Below are positions 63,464 to 64,000 of a stretch of DNA of 64,000 nucleotides, in pieces (position 1 is the first letter of the stretch; each line of letters begins with the position of its first letter). The stretch comes from Ceratodon purpureus. Its lineage: Eukaryota; Streptophyta; Bryopsida; Pseudoditrichales; Ditrichaceae. The notes under the pieces are model-generated. The model ran no database searches. It was not told the origin of the DNA and saw nothing but the letters and a program-made list of their open reading frames with translations. The position numbers were made by a program, and so were the translations under genes. Location: positions 4,815,669-4,879,668 of the forward strand of contig CM026432.1 in the NCBI GenBank assembly GCA_014871385.1. The letters are read 5' to 3'.

Positions 63464-63844
63464 CAAAGGCAATTTTATTTATTTTTATCAATTTGTGTTT
63501 GATTGTAAGCCTCAGGTGTGGATTTTGGTTAAATCATTCTGTGTTGTGTTATCATATGCCATATTTCAATGATAAGAATTGTAAGAATTTGTTGCTATAT
63601 CCATGTTATCAGAATTGAAACTAAGAATTTATTGCTATATCGATGGTAAACCTTTGAATTTGTAAATCAAAATTGTATTCATAATTATAAAATACCTACA
63701 TTATGTAATGCCGGTGTTTTTACTTAAATATAACCATTTAGGATGGTTATGAATGCAAGGGTATTGAGAATGGCCATTTGCAGCAAGATGGAGTATGTAA
63801 AGCGAAGATGTGTTGTTATCATTTGAAACCCTAATTTTGTGAAT

Positions 63845-63960
63845 GCTCTCTACCTCTCTCTACTCCCTCTTTTTTCTCTCTACTCCCTCTTTTTTCTCTC
63901 TACCTCTCTCTACTCCCTCTTTTTTCTCTCTCTTATCACGCCCTCTCTTTTTCTCTCTCC
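63845..63960. repeat. CT-rich (GA on minus) tract upstream of the inhibitor
   Basis: Repeats of TCTCTAC, TCCCTC and T6 blocks, with a larger unit (TACTCCCTCTTTTTTCTCTC) repeated three times. On the minus strand this is a GA-rich tract about 400 bp upstream of the inhibitor ATG, as often seen in plant core promoters or 5' leaders. 63,464-63,844 is otherwise featureless apart from a possible intron. Confidence 0.75.
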
Positions 63961-64000
63961 TGTAACATGTGAGTGAAACCACTTTTCATGTGATGCATGG

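Overview
The window reads as nuclear DNA of a land plant, most likely a moss. Genes are split by GT-AG introns, intergenic DNA is AT-rich, and there is a plant-type tRNA-Gly(GCC), a HAK/KUP potassium transporter, a plant-type UMP-CMP kinase and a potato-inhibitor-I protein. The most telling gene is a bacterial-like glycerol-facilitator aquaporin (GIP type), a family I know from mosses such as Physcomitrium. Species cannot be fixed from sequence alone.

Region 1 (1-20,042) is the remarkable part. On the minus strand a 16-exon gene runs from 13,898 off the left edge of the window. All exon phases agree except for one base missing inside the large exon. In order it encodes a basic Ser-rich N-terminus, an Arg/Gly-rich segment, about 45 tandem copies of a 57-residue module (171 bp each), a segment resembling the RNA polymerase II CTD (PTSP/Y motifs), a ParB-like domain (GNHRLAA), and a DNA-methyltransferase-like domain whose catalytic motif looks degenerate. 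Diverging from it is a three-exon Mutator-like transposase with a SWIM zinc finger (14,493-18,173), followed by a small convergent acidic gene (18,428-18,943). A heptamer array near 20.0 kb resembles the terminal inverted repeats of a separate 2.6-kb element at 43.3-45.9 kb. My inference is that 1-20 kb is one very large Mutator-like mobile element carrying the ParB/methyltransferase/repeat protein as cargo, and that the 2.6-kb element is a small relative with captured gene sequence.

Region 2 (20-28.7 kb) is old mobile DNA: a copia-type LTR with tRNA-iMet primer site, inserted into a decayed element whose two divergent pseudogenes include one with the DUF7869 signature. Region 3 (28.7-38.1 kb) holds two intact housekeeping genes facing each other, KUP (+, 12 exons, 787 aa) and UMP-CMP kinase (-, 9 exons, 268 aa). 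Region 4 (38-50 kb) is AT-rich intergenic DNA with the 2.6-kb TIR element and a second, weaker element candidate. Region 5 (50.5-52.6 kb) is the aquaglyceroporin gene (-, 6 exons, 386 aa). Region 6 (55.8-61.2 kb) is a large palindrome: two 1,641-bp inverted arms around a 2.1-kb spacer, each carrying the same tRNA-Gly gene. The right end holds a short serine-protease-inhibitor gene or exon on the minus strand (63,257-63,463).

Gene models were spliced by eye from GT-AG signals, phase and protein similarity. No transcript evidence was available.
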